A stretch of 64,000 bases of DNA from Streptomyces cavernae (lineage in GTDB: Bacteria; Actinomycetota; Actinomycetes; Streptomycetales; Streptomycetaceae), in assembly GCF_004023625.1 (NCBI RefSeq), contig NZ_ML137710.1, forward strand, positions 235,914-299,913. Direction: 5' to 3'. Shown here one piece after another: positions 9,513 to 17,862 of the stretch. Under the pieces are notes generated by a model that had not been told where the DNA came from, did no database searches, and saw nothing but the letters and a program-made list of their open reading frames with translations. The translations under genes were made by a program, and so were the position numbers. Numbering within the stretch: the first letter of the stretch is position 1; the number at the start of each line of letters is the position of its first letter.

Positions 9513-10658
9513 ATGAGTACCCCCTACACGATCTCCGTCAGCGACGACGTGCTGACCGACCTCCGCGACCGGCTGGCCCGAACGCGGCTCCCGGCCCCTC
9601 TGCCCGGAGCGTCGTGGTCGCGCGGCGTCGACCTGGGCACCCTGCGGACGGTGTTGGACCACTGGCGTGACGGGTACGACTGGCGGGCCCAGGAGCGACG
9701 CCTGAACGGGTTCCCCCAGTTCCTGGCAGAGATCGACGGGGTGGACATTCACTTCTTCCACATCCGCGGCACGGGCCCGGACCCCACCCCGCTGCTGCTC
9801 GTGCACGGTTGGCCCGGCTCCCCGGTCGAGTTCCTGGGGCTCGTCGACGCGCTCACGGACCCGGCCGCCCACGGTGCTCCCGAGGCGCCGTCCTTCGACG
9901 TGGTCATCCCGTCCATCCCCGGCTACGGGTTCGGGGGCAAGCCCGCCGAAGAGGGGTGGAACACCGACCGGGTGGCCGACGCGTTCGACCACCTCATGAC
10001 CGAGGAACTCGGCTACTCCGCCTACGGCGCCCAGGGCGGGGACTGGGGCGGGCTCATCGCCACGGCCCTGGGAGTCCGCCACCCCGAGCACGTCGTCGGA
10101 CTGCACCTGAACCTGGCCCTCGTCATGCCGCCGGCCGACGCCGACCCCGCCGACGTAGCACAGTGGGGTGCCGCGGCCCAGGAGTTCCAGAAGTGGGAGG
10201 GTGCCTACGGCTCGGTCCAGTCCTCCCGACCGATGAGCCTGGCGGTCGGCCAGACCGACTCCCCGGCCGGCCTGGCCGCCTGGATCCTGGAGAAGTTCCA
10301 CGCCTGGTCCGACCTGGGGGCGAAATCGGTCCTCGACGCCTACTCGCTCGACGACCTCATCACGAACCTGATGTTCTACTGGGCGCCCAACAGCGCCGCC
10401 AGCGCCGCCTCCTTCTACTACGAGAATTTCGGCCTGGCCGACCCCGACCTGGTCAACCCCGTGACCGTGCCGGTGGCCTTCGCCCGGTTCCCCGCCGAGA
10501 TGGCGACCATCGCGCTCGCCCCGGACTCCTGGTACCAGGCGCGGTTCGACATCAGGCAGCTCACGCACTTCGAACACGGCGGTCACTTCGCTGCCCTGGA
10601 GCAGCCCGGCGCACTCGTCGCGGACGTCCGCCGCTTCTTCGCCCACCTCACCCGCTAG
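9513..10658 (+). CDS. Epoxide-hydrolase-like alpha/beta hydrolase
   Basis: A 381-residue protein with the EHN (epoxide hydrolase N-terminal) domain followed by an alpha/beta hydrolase fold. The oxyanion segment is LLVHGWPGS (about 90-98). The nucleophile elbow GGDWGG carries Asp (about 177). The late EHGGHF carries the catalytic His (about 356). Asp as nucleophile is typical of epoxide hydrolases rather than esterases. In this pathway it could open an epoxide formed by the P450; lactone opening after the Baeyer-Villiger step is less expected from an Asp nucleophile. It is preceded by AAAGGAG and sits in a co-directional run with the BVMO. Confidence 0.93.
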   Translation: MSTPYTISVSDDVLTDLRDRLARTRLPAPLPGASWSRGVDLGTLRTVLDHWRDGYDWRAQERRLNGFPQFLAEIDGVDIHFFHIRGTGPDPTPLLLVHGWPGSPVEFLGLVDALTDPAAHGAPEAPSFDVVIPSIPGYGFGGKPAEEGWNTDRVADAFDHLMTEELGYSAYGAQGGDWGGLIATALGVRHPEHVVGLHLNLALVMPPADADPADVAQWGAAAQEFQKWEGAYGSVQSSRPMSLAVGQTDSPAGLAAWILEKFHAWSDLGAKSVLDAYSLDDLITNLMFYWAPNSAASAASFYYENFGLADPDLVNPVTVPVAFARFPAEMATIALAPDSWYQARFDIRQLTHFEHGGHFAALEQPGALVADVRRFFAHLTR

Positions 10659-10702
10659 AGCCGGCGCGCACTGTCGCGCGAACCGATGCCACAGGAGAGA
10701 AC

Positions 10703-12349
10703 ATGGTCTCAGCACTGACCGCGAAGACGAACCCGCTGCACCAGGGGATCGACCGCTACGACGCCGTCGTCATCGGCGCCGGCCCGTCCGGGCTGTACGA
10801 GCTGCACCTTCTCCGCGAGAAGGGGTTGCGCGTCCTGGCCATCGAGGCGGGGGGCGGAGTCGGTGGTACCTGGTACTGGAACCGGTACCCGGGCTGCCGA
10901 CTGCACTCCGAGTCCTACACTTACCAGTACTTCTGGTCCGAGGAACTGCTCGACGAGTGGCAGTGGAGTGAGGTGTTCGCCGGGCAACCGGAGCTGGAGC
11001 GGTACTACAACCTCGTCGCCGACAAGTACGACCTCCGCAAGGACATCCTGTTCGACACGCGGGTGGAGGCGCTGACCTTCGACGAGTCCGCCGACGAGTG
11101 GCAGGTGCGAACCGACCAGGGGAACACGGTCCGCGCCCGGGCCGTCGTCGCGACCGTCGGGATGCTCTCGGCCCCGATCTACCCCGATGTGCCGGGTCTG
11201 GACTCGTTCGAGGGGCAGGCCCACCACACCTCCCGCTGGCCGCACGAGGGCGTCGACTTCCGCGGCAAGAGGGTGGCGGTGATCGGGACGGGAGCCAGCG
11301 GTGTCCAGGTCATCCCACAGATCGCGAAGGACGCCGCGCACCTGTCGGTCCTGGTCCGTACCCCCAACTACGTTCTGCCCCTGCGTAACCGCCCCCTCGA
11401 CGCGGCGGAGTCGGCGGACCTGCGCGCCCGCGCGAACGAGATACACGACCGCATCTCCTCCACCATGCTGGGGTTCACCTGGTCCCCCGAACCGAAGCCG
11501 ACCACCGACTACACCCCCGAGGAACTGCGGGCCCACTACGAGAAGCGGTGGCAGGAGCCCGGCTGGGCCAAGGTCTTCGGGCTGCCCCACGACATCCTGC
11601 TGGAGGACGGACCCAACAAGACGTACGCGGACTTCATCCTCGAGAAGTCCCGGCCGCGGATCCACGACGCGGAGCTGGCGGAGAAACTCATGCCGAAGCA
11701 CGCCGTGATGGCCAAGCCCGCCGACTACGACATCGACAACTACTACGAAGTCTTCAACCAGGACAACGTGGATGCGGTCTTCGTCCAGGACAACCCCATC
11801 GAGGCGATCACGCCGACGGGGATCCGGTTGCGCGACGGCCGGCTCGACGTCGACGTCATCGTCTACGCGACCGGCTTCGAGGTCCACACCGGTGCCTTCA
11901 AGCGGATCGACATCATCGGCGCGGGCGGCGTGAAGCTCAAGGAGGTGTGGAACGACAAGGTCGTCACCTACCTCGGCCTGATGGCCCCCGGCTTCCCGAA
12001 CCTGTTCCTCGTGGGCGGCCCGAACGGGCGTGCTGCGAGCGGCAACTGTCCGATCGCCTTCGAGGTCGCCGGCGAGTGGATCGCCGACACCACACAGCGG
12101 CTCGTCAAGGGCGGCTACGCCCGTCTCGAGGCCGATCCGGTGGCGGCGCAGGAGTGGGGCCGGCGGATCGAACAGGACGGCCAGACGGGGGTCGGTGCCC
12201 GCTCCGAGGTGAGCAGCTACGCCTACGGGACGAACGTCGCGGGGCACAAGCGGCAGTTCCTCGCCGCGAGCATCCCGCTGCCGGAGTTCAACACCACGCT
12301 GCGGGAGATCGCCGAGGCCGACTTCACGACCGGGTTCATCCTCTCGTGA
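10703..12349 (+). CDS. Baeyer-Villiger flavin monooxygenase
   Basis: A 548-residue class B flavoprotein monooxygenase of typical length. It has two dinucleotide loops, VIGAGPSGLYE (FAD) and VIGTGASGVQ (NADPH), separated by the Baeyer-Villiger fingerprint FEGQAHHTSRWP, an exact F-x-G-x3-H-x3-W-P match. VGGTWYWNRYPG near residue 55 is the usual GGxWxWxRYPG motif. Such enzymes insert oxygen next to a ketone to give an ester or lactone. Start ATG at 10703 follows ACAGGAGA. A ketone substrate fits oxidation of the upstream alcohol by the SDR or the NDMA-type dehydrogenase. Confidence 0.96.
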   Translation: MVSALTAKTNPLHQGIDRYDAVVIGAGPSGLYELHLLREKGLRVLAIEAGGGVGGTWYWNRYPGCRLHSESYTYQYFWSEELLDEWQWSEVFAGQPELERYYNLVADKYDLRKDILFDTRVEALTFDESADEWQVRTDQGNTVRARAVVATVGMLSAPIYPDVPGLDSFEGQAHHTSRWPHEGVDFRGKRVAVIGTGASGVQVIPQIAKDAAHLSVLVRTPNYVLPLRNRPLDAAESADLRARANEIHDRISSTMLGFTWSPEPKPTTDYTPEELRAHYEKRWQEPGWAKVFGLPHDILLEDGPNKTYADFILEKSRPRIHDAELAEKLMPKHAVMAKPADYDIDNYYEVFNQDNVDAVFVQDNPIEAITPTGIRLRDGRLDVDVIVYATGFEVHTGAFKRIDIIGAGGVKLKEVWNDKVVTYLGLMAPGFPNLFLVGGPNGRAASGNCPIAFEVAGEWIADTTQRLVKGGYARLEADPVAAQEWGRRIEQDGQTGVGARSEVSSYAYGTNVAGHKRQFLAASIPLPEFNTTLREIAEADFTTGFILS

Positions 12350-12377
12350 TGATCCGGACCACCATCCAAGGAGAATC

Positions 12378-13490
12378 ATGAAGAAGTCCAAGGCAGCACT
12401 GCTCTGGGAGCAGCCCGGTGAGTGGAAGATATCCACAGTGGACGTGGACGCCCCCGGAGCCGGCGAGATCCTGGTCAAGATGACGGCCACCGGGCTCTGC
12501 CACTCCGACGACCACCTGGCCACCGGGGACTCCACGTTCGGCGCCTTCCCGGTGTGCGGGGGCCACGAGGGCGCGGGGGTCGTCGAGGAGGTCGGTCCCG
12601 GCGTCTACGGCTTCGAAGTCGGAGATCACGTGGTCACGTCGTTCGTCCCGTCGTGCGGCAGGTGCAAGTGGTGCGCCGGCAACCTGCAGCAGCTGTGCGA
12701 CAACGGCATGTACATCATGAACGGCGGCCAGATGGACGGCACGTACCGGATGCATCTCGATGGCAAGGACATCGGGACCATGGCCATGCTCGGCACGTTC
12801 TCCGAGTGGCAGGTCTATGACCAGATGTCGCTGGTCAAGGTACGCAAGGACATCCCTCTCGACGTGGCCTGCCTGGTGGCCTGCGGCGTACCCACCGGTT
12901 GGGGTTCGGCCGTCAACGCGGCCGAGGTCCGGCCCGGCCACGTGGTCATCGTCATGGGCGTGGGCGGCGTGGGCATGAACGCCGTGCAGGGGGCAGCCAA
13001 CATAGGCGCTTCTCACGTCATCGCGGTGGACCCGGTCGAGTTCAAGCGCACCTCCGCGCTGGAGTTCGGCGCCACCGAGGCCTTCGCCACCATCGAGGAG
13101 GCGGCCGACTTCGCTCGCAGCATCACGCAGGGCCAGGGTGCGGACTCCGCCATCGTGACGACCAGCCTCATCCACGGTGACCGCATCAACGAGGCCTTCG
13201 GCGCCATCCGCAAGGCCGGCATCGTCGCGGTCACGGCCCAGGGCTCGCTGACCGAGACGGGCGTCCCGATCAACCTGTTCGAGCTGTCGATGTTCCAAAA
13301 GCGCATCCAAGGCGTCCTGTACGGCATGACCTCGCCCCGCAAGACCATTCCGGCGCTGCTGGACCTCTACGCCGACGGCATCCTGAAACTCGACCAGCTC
13401 GTGACCAAGCGCTACACGATCGAGCAGATCAACGAGGCCTACCGCGACATGCGCGAGGGCCGCATCATCCGGGGCGTCGTCAACTTCTGA
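12378..13490 (+). CDS. NDMA-type zinc alcohol dehydrogenase (mycofactocin-associated)
   Basis: A 370-residue zinc-containing medium-chain dehydrogenase. Catalytic zinc ligands lie in GLCHSDDH and the GGHEG region. The structural-zinc lobe reads CGRCKWCAGNLQQLC. The NAD fold starts at MGVGGVGMNAVQGA. The sequence resembles the NDMA-dependent subgroup, whose NAD is held tightly and recycled by an external acceptor; in actinobacteria that acceptor is mycofactocin. The mft operon starts 129 bp downstream on the same strand, which supports this. It probably oxidises a pathway alcohol. An AAGGAG site precedes the ATG. Confidence 0.92.
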   Translation: MKKSKAALLWEQPGEWKISTVDVDAPGAGEILVKMTATGLCHSDDHLATGDSTFGAFPVCGGHEGAGVVEEVGPGVYGFEVGDHVVTSFVPSCGRCKWCAGNLQQLCDNGMYIMNGGQMDGTYRMHLDGKDIGTMAMLGTFSEWQVYDQMSLVKVRKDIPLDVACLVACGVPTGWGSAVNAAEVRPGHVVIVMGVGGVGMNAVQGAANIGASHVIAVDPVEFKRTSALEFGATEAFATIEEAADFARSITQGQGADSAIVTTSLIHGDRINEAFGAIRKAGIVAVTAQGSLTETGVPINLFELSMFQKRIQGVLYGMTSPRKTIPALLDLYADGILKLDQLVTKRYTIEQINEAYRDMREGRIIRGVVNF

Positions 13491-13619
13491 CGACCTCACG
13501 ACCGTGGGCCGCACGTCGCCGCGCCGCGGAGTACAGGCCGGCGCGCCCCGGCGTTACGGGGGCGGACCCATTCTTGCCGACCCCCAATGTGAACTCGAAA
13601 CCGAGAACAAGGAGGAGCC

Positions 13620-13715
13620 GTGGAAACGGAATCCGAGGACCAGCACCAGGAAGAGCCGGTCGTGGACGAGCTCATCGAGGAGATCTCGATCGACGGCATG
13701 TGCGGCGTGTACTGA
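13620..13715 (+). CDS. mftA: Mycofactocin precursor peptide MftA
   Basis: A 31-residue ribosomal precursor peptide, too short for ordinary gene finding. It starts at GTG right after AAGGAGGAGCC and ends in the diagnostic IDGMCGVY tail, whose C-terminal Val-Tyr is the substrate of MftC, MftE and MftD. The leader is acidic (ETESEDQHQEEP, then VVDELIEEI), as expected for recognition by MftB. The stop codon overlaps the mftB start by one base (TGATG). Confidence 0.97.
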   Translation: METESEDQHQEEPVVDELIEEISIDGMCGVY

Positions 13716-13993
13716 TGGACCCGCTGCTGGGAGAGCCGTGGACGCTCTCGCCGTCGGTCGCCCTGCGACCCGAGCGCTTCGGTGCGCTCGCGTACCACTT
13801 CGGCAACCGCAAACTGACGTTCCTCAAGCGGCCCGAGCTGGTCGCGGTCGTGCGGGCGCTCGGCGACCAGCCGGACATCCGTTCGGCGCTCGACGCCGCG
13901 GGCGTCCCGGCTTCCCAGCACGCGGCTTACGCCGCCGCCCTGCGCGGCCTGGCGGCGAGCGACATGATCCGGCCCAGGAGGGAATCGGCATGA
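13715..13993 (+). CDS. mftB: Mycofactocin peptide chaperone MftB
   Basis: A 92-residue RiPP recognition element that binds MftA and presents it to MftC. It opens with MDPLLGEPWTLSPSVALRPE and contains FGALAYHFGNRKLTFL, the characteristic MftB core. It is followed by a helical PqqD-like part ending ASDMIRPR. Its ATG overlaps the mftA stop by one base and its stop overlaps the mftC ATG (ATGA), so precursor, chaperone and modifying enzyme are translated together. The length matches the family. Confidence 0.95.
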   Translation: MDPLLGEPWTLSPSVALRPERFGALAYHFGNRKLTFLKRPELVAVVRALGDQPDIRSALDAAGVPASQHAAYAAALRGLAASDMIRPRRESA

Positions 13994-15210
13994 CCACCAT
14001 CGAACGCGCGCCCGCCGGCTCGCTGGTCCAGCAGTTCGAGTACGGCCTGGACGCACCGATCTGCCTGACCTGGGAACTGACCTACGCCTGCAACCTGGAG
14101 TGCGCGCACTGCCTGTCCAGCAGCGGTCGGCGTGATCCGCGAGAACTGACGACCGAGCAGTGCGAAGCGGTGATCGACGAGTTGCAGCGGATGCAGGTCT
14201 TCTACGTGAACATCGGCGGCGGCGAGCCGACGATCCGGCCGGACTTCTGGCACCTGCTCGAGTACGCCGTGGACCACCAGGTCGGCGTGAAGTTCTCCAC
14301 CAACGGGGTCCGGATCAACCCCGACCGGGCACGGTTCCTCGCCTCGACGGACTACGTCGACGTCCAGATCTCCCTCGACGGCGCAACCGCCGAGGTGAAC
14401 GACTACATCCGTGGCCCGGGTTCGTACGACACGGCCCTGACGGCACTGCAGAACCTCAAGGACGCGGGGTTCCGCGACGCCAAGATCTCCGTCGTCTGCA
14501 CGCGGCAGAACGTCGGGCAGCTCGACGAGTTCAAGGCCCTGGCCGACCGCTTCGGCGCGACACTGCGCCTGACCCGGCTGCGCCCGTCGGGCCGGGGAGC
14601 GGACGTGTGGGACGAACTGCACCTGTTGCCGGAGCAGCAACGCGAGCTGTACGACTGGCTGCTGGCCCACGGCGAGGACGTGCTGACCGGCGATTCGTTC
14701 TTCCACCTCGCGGCATTCGGGCAGGCCCTGCCCGGCCTGAACCTGTGCGGGGCCGGTCGCGTCGTCTGCCTGATCGACCCCGTCGGCGACGTCTACGCGT
14801 GCCCCTTCGCCATCCACGACGAGTTCCTGGCGGGCAACCTCCTCGACGAGGGCGGTTTCCAGCGCGTGTGGCGGGAATCCGAGCTCTTCACCGACCTTCG
14901 ATCACCCCAGACCGGCGGCGCCTGCGCGAAGTGCCAGTTCTTCGACTCCTGCCGCGGCGGCTGCATGGCCGCGAAGTTCTTCACCGGACTGCCACTCGAC
15001 GGCCCGGATCCGGAATGCGTCCAGGGCTACGGGCAATCCGCTCTAGCGGGTGATCGCACGGTTCCGTCGTCCAGCCAGAACCACTCCAAGGCGAACCCGA
15101 CCAGGAACCAGCCGGTGATGCTGAAGCTGCTCACTCGGCGCCCTGTGTCGGCCTGCGCCGAAAGCCCGCTCGCCGGGTACGACCCGGCTCGCGAACAGGA
15201 AAGCCGATGA
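13990..15210 (+). CDS. mftC: Mycofactocin radical SAM maturase MftC
   Basis: A 406-residue radical SAM/SPASM enzyme that oxidatively decarboxylates the C-terminal Tyr of MftA and forms a Val-Tyr carbon-carbon bond. C34, C38 and C41 (CNLECAHC) bind the SAM [4Fe-4S] cluster, and GGGEPT binds the SAM amino group. The SPASM cysteines are seen in LCGAGRVVC, VYACPF and CAKCQFFDSCRGGC. A tail of about 60 residues after the last Cys is poorly structured. Both ends overlap their neighbours by 4 nt. An upstream in-frame extension is ruled out by the precise ATGA coupling with mftB. Confidence 0.97.
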   Translation: MTTIERAPAGSLVQQFEYGLDAPICLTWELTYACNLECAHCLSSSGRRDPRELTTEQCEAVIDELQRMQVFYVNIGGGEPTIRPDFWHLLEYAVDHQVGVKFSTNGVRINPDRARFLASTDYVDVQISLDGATAEVNDYIRGPGSYDTALTALQNLKDAGFRDAKISVVCTRQNVGQLDEFKALADRFGATLRLTRLRPSGRGADVWDELHLLPEQQRELYDWLLAHGEDVLTGDSFFHLAAFGQALPGLNLCGAGRVVCLIDPVGDVYACPFAIHDEFLAGNLLDEGGFQRVWRESELFTDLRSPQTGGACAKCQFFDSCRGGCMAAKFFTGLPLDGPDPECVQGYGQSALAGDRTVPSSSQNHSKANPTRNQPVMLKLLTRRPVSACAESPLAGYDPAREQESR

Positions 15211-16415
15211 AGATCGAAAACCCCTGGAAGCAGAACCCCTGGTTCGAGTCGGTCGCGGTCGCCCAGCGGCGGGCCCGTAAGCGGCTGCCTGCCCCGGTGT
15301 ACGGCGCTCTGGTCGCGGGCTCGGAACGCGGGCAGAGCGTGGCGGACAACCAGGCCGCGTTCGCCGAGATCGGGCTGTCCCCGGTCGTCGCCGGCCAGCA
15401 CGCGAAGCGGTCGATGGAAACGTCGGTCATGGGCCAGGACGTCTCTCTGCCGGTGCTGATCAGCCCGACCGGCGTCCAGGCCGTCCACCCCGACGGTGAG
15501 GTCGCCGTGGCCCGGGCCGCCGCCGCGCGGGGCACGGTGATGGGGCTGTCGAACTTCGCCAGCCGCTCGGTCGAAGAGGTCACCGCCACCGGCGCCCCCA
15601 CCTTCTTCCAGATGTACTGGACGGGCGACCGCGACGTCATGGTTCAGCGGATGCAGCGCGCGGCGGACGCGGGCGCCCTCGGCCTGATCGCCACCCTCGA
15701 CTGGTCGTTCTCCATGGGGCGCGACTGGGGCAGCCCGGAGATCCCCGAGAAGGTCGACCTCAAGACCATGGTCCGGCTGGCCCCGAAGGTCGCCACGAAG
15801 CCGCGCTGGCTATGGCAGTTCGCCCGCACCGGTCAGCTCCCGGACCTCACCGCGCCGAACCTCGCTCCGCCGGACGGTGACGCCCCGACGTTCTTCGGCG
15901 CCTACTACGAGTGGATGACGACCCCGCCACCCAGCTGGGCCGACGTCGCCTGGATGCGGGAGACCTGGCAGCAGCTCAGTGGGCAGCCCTTCATGCTCAA
16001 GGGCGTCAGCCGGATCGACGACGCCCGTCGCGCGGTGGACGCCGGTGTCGCCGCGATCTCGGTGTCCAACCACGGTGGAAACAACCTCGACGGGACACCC
16101 GCCGCGATCCGCATGGTCCGCCCGATCGCCGAAGCGGTCGGCAGCCAGATCGAGGTCGTCATGGACGGCGGGATCCGGCGCGGCTCGGACGTCGTCAAGG
16201 CCCTGGCCCTGGGGGCACGCGCGGTGATGATCGGCCGGGCCTACCTGTGGGGTCTCGCCGCGAACGGCCAGGCCGGCGTGGAAAACGTCCTCGACCTCCT
16301 GCGCAACGGGATCGACTCCACGTTGCTGGGCATGGGTGTCTCCTCGATCGACGAGCTCAACCCTGAACTGCTCATGGTGCGCGAGGGGTTCGACCGCGCA
16401 CTCGGCTCGCGATGA
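15207..16415 (+). CDS. mftD: Mycofactocin FMN-dependent deaminase/oxidase MftD
   Basis: A 402-residue FMN enzyme of the alpha-hydroxyacid dehydrogenase family. It converts the MftE product AHDP to the redox-active dicarbonyl core, pre-mycofactocin. FMN-binding elements are visible: the SNHGGNNLDGTPAA segment with the active His, DGGIRRGSDVVKALALGA and MIGRAYLWGLAA. The N-terminal NPWFESVAVAQRRA is characteristic of MftD rather than lactate dehydrogenase. It is coupled to mftC and mftE by 4-nt overlaps. Confidence 0.96.
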   Translation: MKIENPWKQNPWFESVAVAQRRARKRLPAPVYGALVAGSERGQSVADNQAAFAEIGLSPVVAGQHAKRSMETSVMGQDVSLPVLISPTGVQAVHPDGEVAVARAAAARGTVMGLSNFASRSVEEVTATGAPTFFQMYWTGDRDVMVQRMQRAADAGALGLIATLDWSFSMGRDWGSPEIPEKVDLKTMVRLAPKVATKPRWLWQFARTGQLPDLTAPNLAPPDGDAPTFFGAYYEWMTTPPPSWADVAWMRETWQQLSGQPFMLKGVSRIDDARRAVDAGVAAISVSNHGGNNLDGTPAAIRMVRPIAEAVGSQIEVVMDGGIRRGSDVVKALALGARAVMIGRAYLWGLAANGQAGVENVLDLLRNGIDSTLLGMGVSSIDELNPELLMVREGFDRALGSR

Positions 16416-17089
16416 GCCACGCGCTCGCGGACGGCACCACGGCCACGGTGCCGCCGGCCGCGGTGGTGCTGGTGCCGGTGGGCTCCGTCGAGCAGCACGG
16501 CCCGCACCTGCCGCTGGACACCGACACCGTCATCGCCGACGCGGTCGCCCACCGGGCCGCGGAACTGGCCGATCGCCCCGAGGTCGTGGTCGCGCCGCCG
16601 ATCTCCTACGGCGCGAGTGGTGAACACCAGACGTTCACCGGCACCAGCTCGATCGGTACCGACGCGCTCCGGACGGTCCTGGTCGAGCTCACGCGCTCGG
16701 TGCGCACCTGGGCGGCCCGCGTGGTCTACGTGAACGGTCACGGAGGCAACCTGGACGCACTCGAGGCCGCGGTCGGGCAGCTCACGGCCGAGGGACACGA
16801 TGTCGCGTGGGTCGCCTGCGTCGCCGAAGGATCGGACCTCCACGCGGGCCGCACCGAGACGTCCCTGATGCTGCACCTGCGGCCGGAAGGAGTCCGGCTC
16901 GAACGAGCCGAGGCCGGCAACACGGCTTCTTTGCACGAGCTGATGCCGCAGCTACGAGCCGGTGGCGTCGGCGCGGTTTCGGCCAACGGGGTCCTCGGTG
17001 ACCCTTCGGGCGCCTCCGCCGACGAGGGGAAGCACATGCTGGAACACATGGTGGCCAAGGTGGCAATGGCGCTCGGGGCGTCCACATGA
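16412..17089 (+). CDS. mftE: Mycofactocin peptidase MftE (creatininase family)
   Basis: A 225-residue metallopeptidase that releases the cyclised Val-Tyr dipeptide from the modified precursor. Creatininase-family metal-binding motifs are clear: VGSVEQHGPHLPLDTDT near residue 27, ASGEHQTF, NGHGGN near 112, and HAGRTETSLML. The length is slightly short but complete. The order mftA-B-C-D-E is the canonical one, and every junction overlaps. Confidence 0.96.
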   Translation: MSHALADGTTATVPPAAVVLVPVGSVEQHGPHLPLDTDTVIADAVAHRAAELADRPEVVVAPPISYGASGEHQTFTGTSSIGTDALRTVLVELTRSVRTWAARVVYVNGHGGNLDALEAAVGQLTAEGHDVAWVACVAEGSDLHAGRTETSLMLHLRPEGVRLERAEAGNTASLHELMPQLRAGGVGAVSANGVLGDPSGASADEGKHMLEHMVAKVAMALGAST

Positions 17090-17862
17090 GGGTCGCCCTG
17101 GTCACGGGTGCTGCCCGCGGAATCGGCGCGGCCACCGTCCGCCACCTCGCCGAAGACGGCTACGCGGTACTCGCCGTCGACTGGTGCGCCGGGCCCGCGG
17201 CAGCGCCGTACCCGATGCCCGAGCGAGCCGAGCTCGACGCGGTCGCCGCACCGTATCCGGACGTCGAGGCATACGTGGCCGACGTCCGCGACCGCGAGGC
17301 GATGACAGGCGCCGTCGCCGCAGCCACGGCTCGCTGGGGCCGGCTCGACGTGGCCGTGGCCGCGGCCGCTGTCGTAGCCGGCGGGCTCCCGCTGTGGGAA
17401 ACGCCGGCTGACGAACTCGAACTGCTGTGGGAGATCGACGCGATGGGCGTCTGGAACACCGCCGCTGCCGCCGTTCCGGCGATGCTCTCCGGTCCGGAGC
17501 CTTCGGGGTGCCGGTTCGTCGCGATCGCCTCGGCGGCCGGCCGGCACGGCATGTTCCACCTGGCGGCGTACAACGCGGTCAAGCACGCGGTCGTCGGCAC
17601 GGTGCGCGGGCTGGCGGCGGACCTGGTGGGGTCCGGGGTCACCGCCGTCGCCGTCGCACCGGGAGCGACGGACACCGCCATGCTGCGCCGCACCGCGGAT
17701 CTCTACGACGACGCCGACACGGCAGACCTCGTGGCACACCAAGGCATCCGTCGCGCGATCACACCGGAAGAGATGGCCGCGTGCATCGCGTTCTGCTGCT
17801 CACCGGCTGGTGCCGTGCTCAACGGAAGCGTCGTCCACGCCGACGGCGGGTACCCGTCGTGA
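17086..17862 (+). CDS. Mycofactocin-coupled short-chain dehydrogenase
   Basis: A 258-residue SDR inserted between mftE and mftF. It shows TGAARGIG, an AIASAAG strand with the catalytic Ser, and YNAVK. After beta2 it has an extended DWCAGPAAAPYPMP insertion of the kind found in mycofactocin-associated SDRs, thought to enclose a non-exchangeable NAD. Such enzymes use mycofactocin as external electron acceptor. It overlaps both neighbours by 4 nt, so it is made together with the cofactor. The exact alcohol substrate is unknown. Confidence 0.9.
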   Translation: MRVALVTGAARGIGAATVRHLAEDGYAVLAVDWCAGPAAAPYPMPERAELDAVAAPYPDVEAYVADVRDREAMTGAVAAATARWGRLDVAVAAAAVVAGGLPLWETPADELELLWEIDAMGVWNTAAAAVPAMLSGPEPSGCRFVAIASAAGRHGMFHLAAYNAVKHAVVGTVRGLAADLVGSGVTAVAVAPGATDTAMLRRTADLYDDADTADLVAHQGIRRAITPEEMAACIAFCCSPAGAVLNGSVVHADGGYPS

